Source of the DNA: Micropterix aruncella
Taxonomy: Eukaryota > Arthropoda > Insecta > Lepidoptera > Micropterigidae
NCBI GenBank assembly: GCA_944548615.1
Contig: OX155963.1
Location: 26,359,336-26,423,335, forward strand
Reading direction: 5' to 3'
DNA: 64,000 nt
Made by a program: the position numbers and the translations under genes. Each line of letters opens with the position of its first letter. The first letter of the stretch is position 1. This document shows, in pieces, positions 63,646 through 64,000 of this stretch. The notes beneath the pieces were generated by a model, which was not told the origin of the DNA, searched no databases, and saw only the letters and a list, made by a program, of their open reading frames with translations.

Positions 63646-64000
63646 CCCGTTGGACGCCAACAATATAGGCATTTTGCCTAATTTGACAGATCTGAGCGTA
63701 ACCGTTTCGGCCGGCCCCCATATACATATATTATATAAATATATATACATGACTAACAAGATTTATTACTAGGTAACAAGAGGAATTCACGAAAATTCGA
63801 TATTGTTAATTTATTTACAAAATGGACCAAAACGTTGCAGCGCAGTGTTTTGCACGCAAGGGCTGGCTTTCGACTGGTTAACTGACTCCCTTTATAGCTT
63901 TTTTTAATAAATGATTTTTGATTAGCGATGATTCTTTTCAAAGAAAGGTTCGGGGGTATATGCCTATATTCGAGACAGTTTACGTGTGTAATGTTCTCAT
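63646..64000. mobile_element. Possible start of another piggyBac-type element
   Basis: TTAA at 63642-63645 followed by CCCGTTGGACGCCAAC, a piggyBac-like terminus resembling families F and G. No right end is found before the window stops, so it may run on or be a lone end. Confidence 0.35.

Noticed and set aside
1..64000. CRISPR array, bacterial operon or phage system
   Set aside because: No regularly spaced short repeats with unique spacers, and the gene content is animal with spliced exons.

Overview
This window reads as nuclear DNA from an arthropod, most probably a moth or butterfly (Lepidoptera). The species cannot be named from the sequence. Evidence: AT-rich sequence carrying spliced genes with GT-AG introns, three animal housekeeping genes with insect-like sequences, and a very dense population of non-LTR retrotransposons, Tc1/mariner, pogo, hAT and piggyBac-type elements and MITEs. 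There is no prokaryotic operon and no CRISPR array.

Three host genes are supported. (1) Reps, the RalBP1-associated Eps15-homology-domain protein, is on the minus strand and fills about 39 kb (51372 down to 12686). I reconstruct six coding exons with consistent splice phases: 51223-51372, 45601-46014, 44393-44582, 33320-33479, 29806-30059 and 12686-13728, giving 736 residues. Exon 3 (44393-44582) is not an ATG-initiated ORF and was found from its splice sites. (2) Diphosphomevalonate decarboxylase (mevalonate pathway) is an apparently single-exon gene on the plus strand at 54578-55735. (3) The last coding exon of RACK1 is on the minus strand at 61816-61995.

Almost everything else is mobile DNA. 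Left of Reps (1-12.4 kb): a LINE-like repeat end, a broken LINE reverse transcriptase, a MITE split by a short retroposed insert, a jockey-type element that carries ORF1 only and sits between 11-bp target-site duplications, and a pogo-like transposase interrupted by a LINE 3' end. Inside the Reps introns: a nearly complete two-ORF LINE with an additional 344-codon open frame between its ORFs (13.8-18.7 kb); a decayed gypsy element hit by a CR1-like LINE (18.7-21.4 kb); a large foldback (21.8-23.0 kb); another CR1-like LINE (26.0-28.3 kb); piggyBac-type MITEs with TTAA sites; a mariner-superfamily element with clear TIRs and TA duplication (34.85-36.17 kb); an RNase-H-bearing LINE with a 12-bp target duplication (36.6-39.6 kb); and a LINE with a restriction-like endonuclease domain (40.7-43.1 kb). 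Right of Reps: nested MITEs (53.3-54.2 kb), the decarboxylase gene, more piggyBac-type MITEs and a second RNase-H LINE (58.5-60.5 kb).

The long retroelement bodies within the Reps introns all lie antisense to Reps; only short 3' LINE fragments lie in the sense direction. The most unusual items are the ORF1-only jockey element, the extra ORF overlapping the ORF1 stop (ATGA) of the 13.8-18.7 kb LINE, and several insertion junctions that can be read at base level. Exon boundaries, TSDs and repeat pairings were read by eye; no alignment or database search was run.
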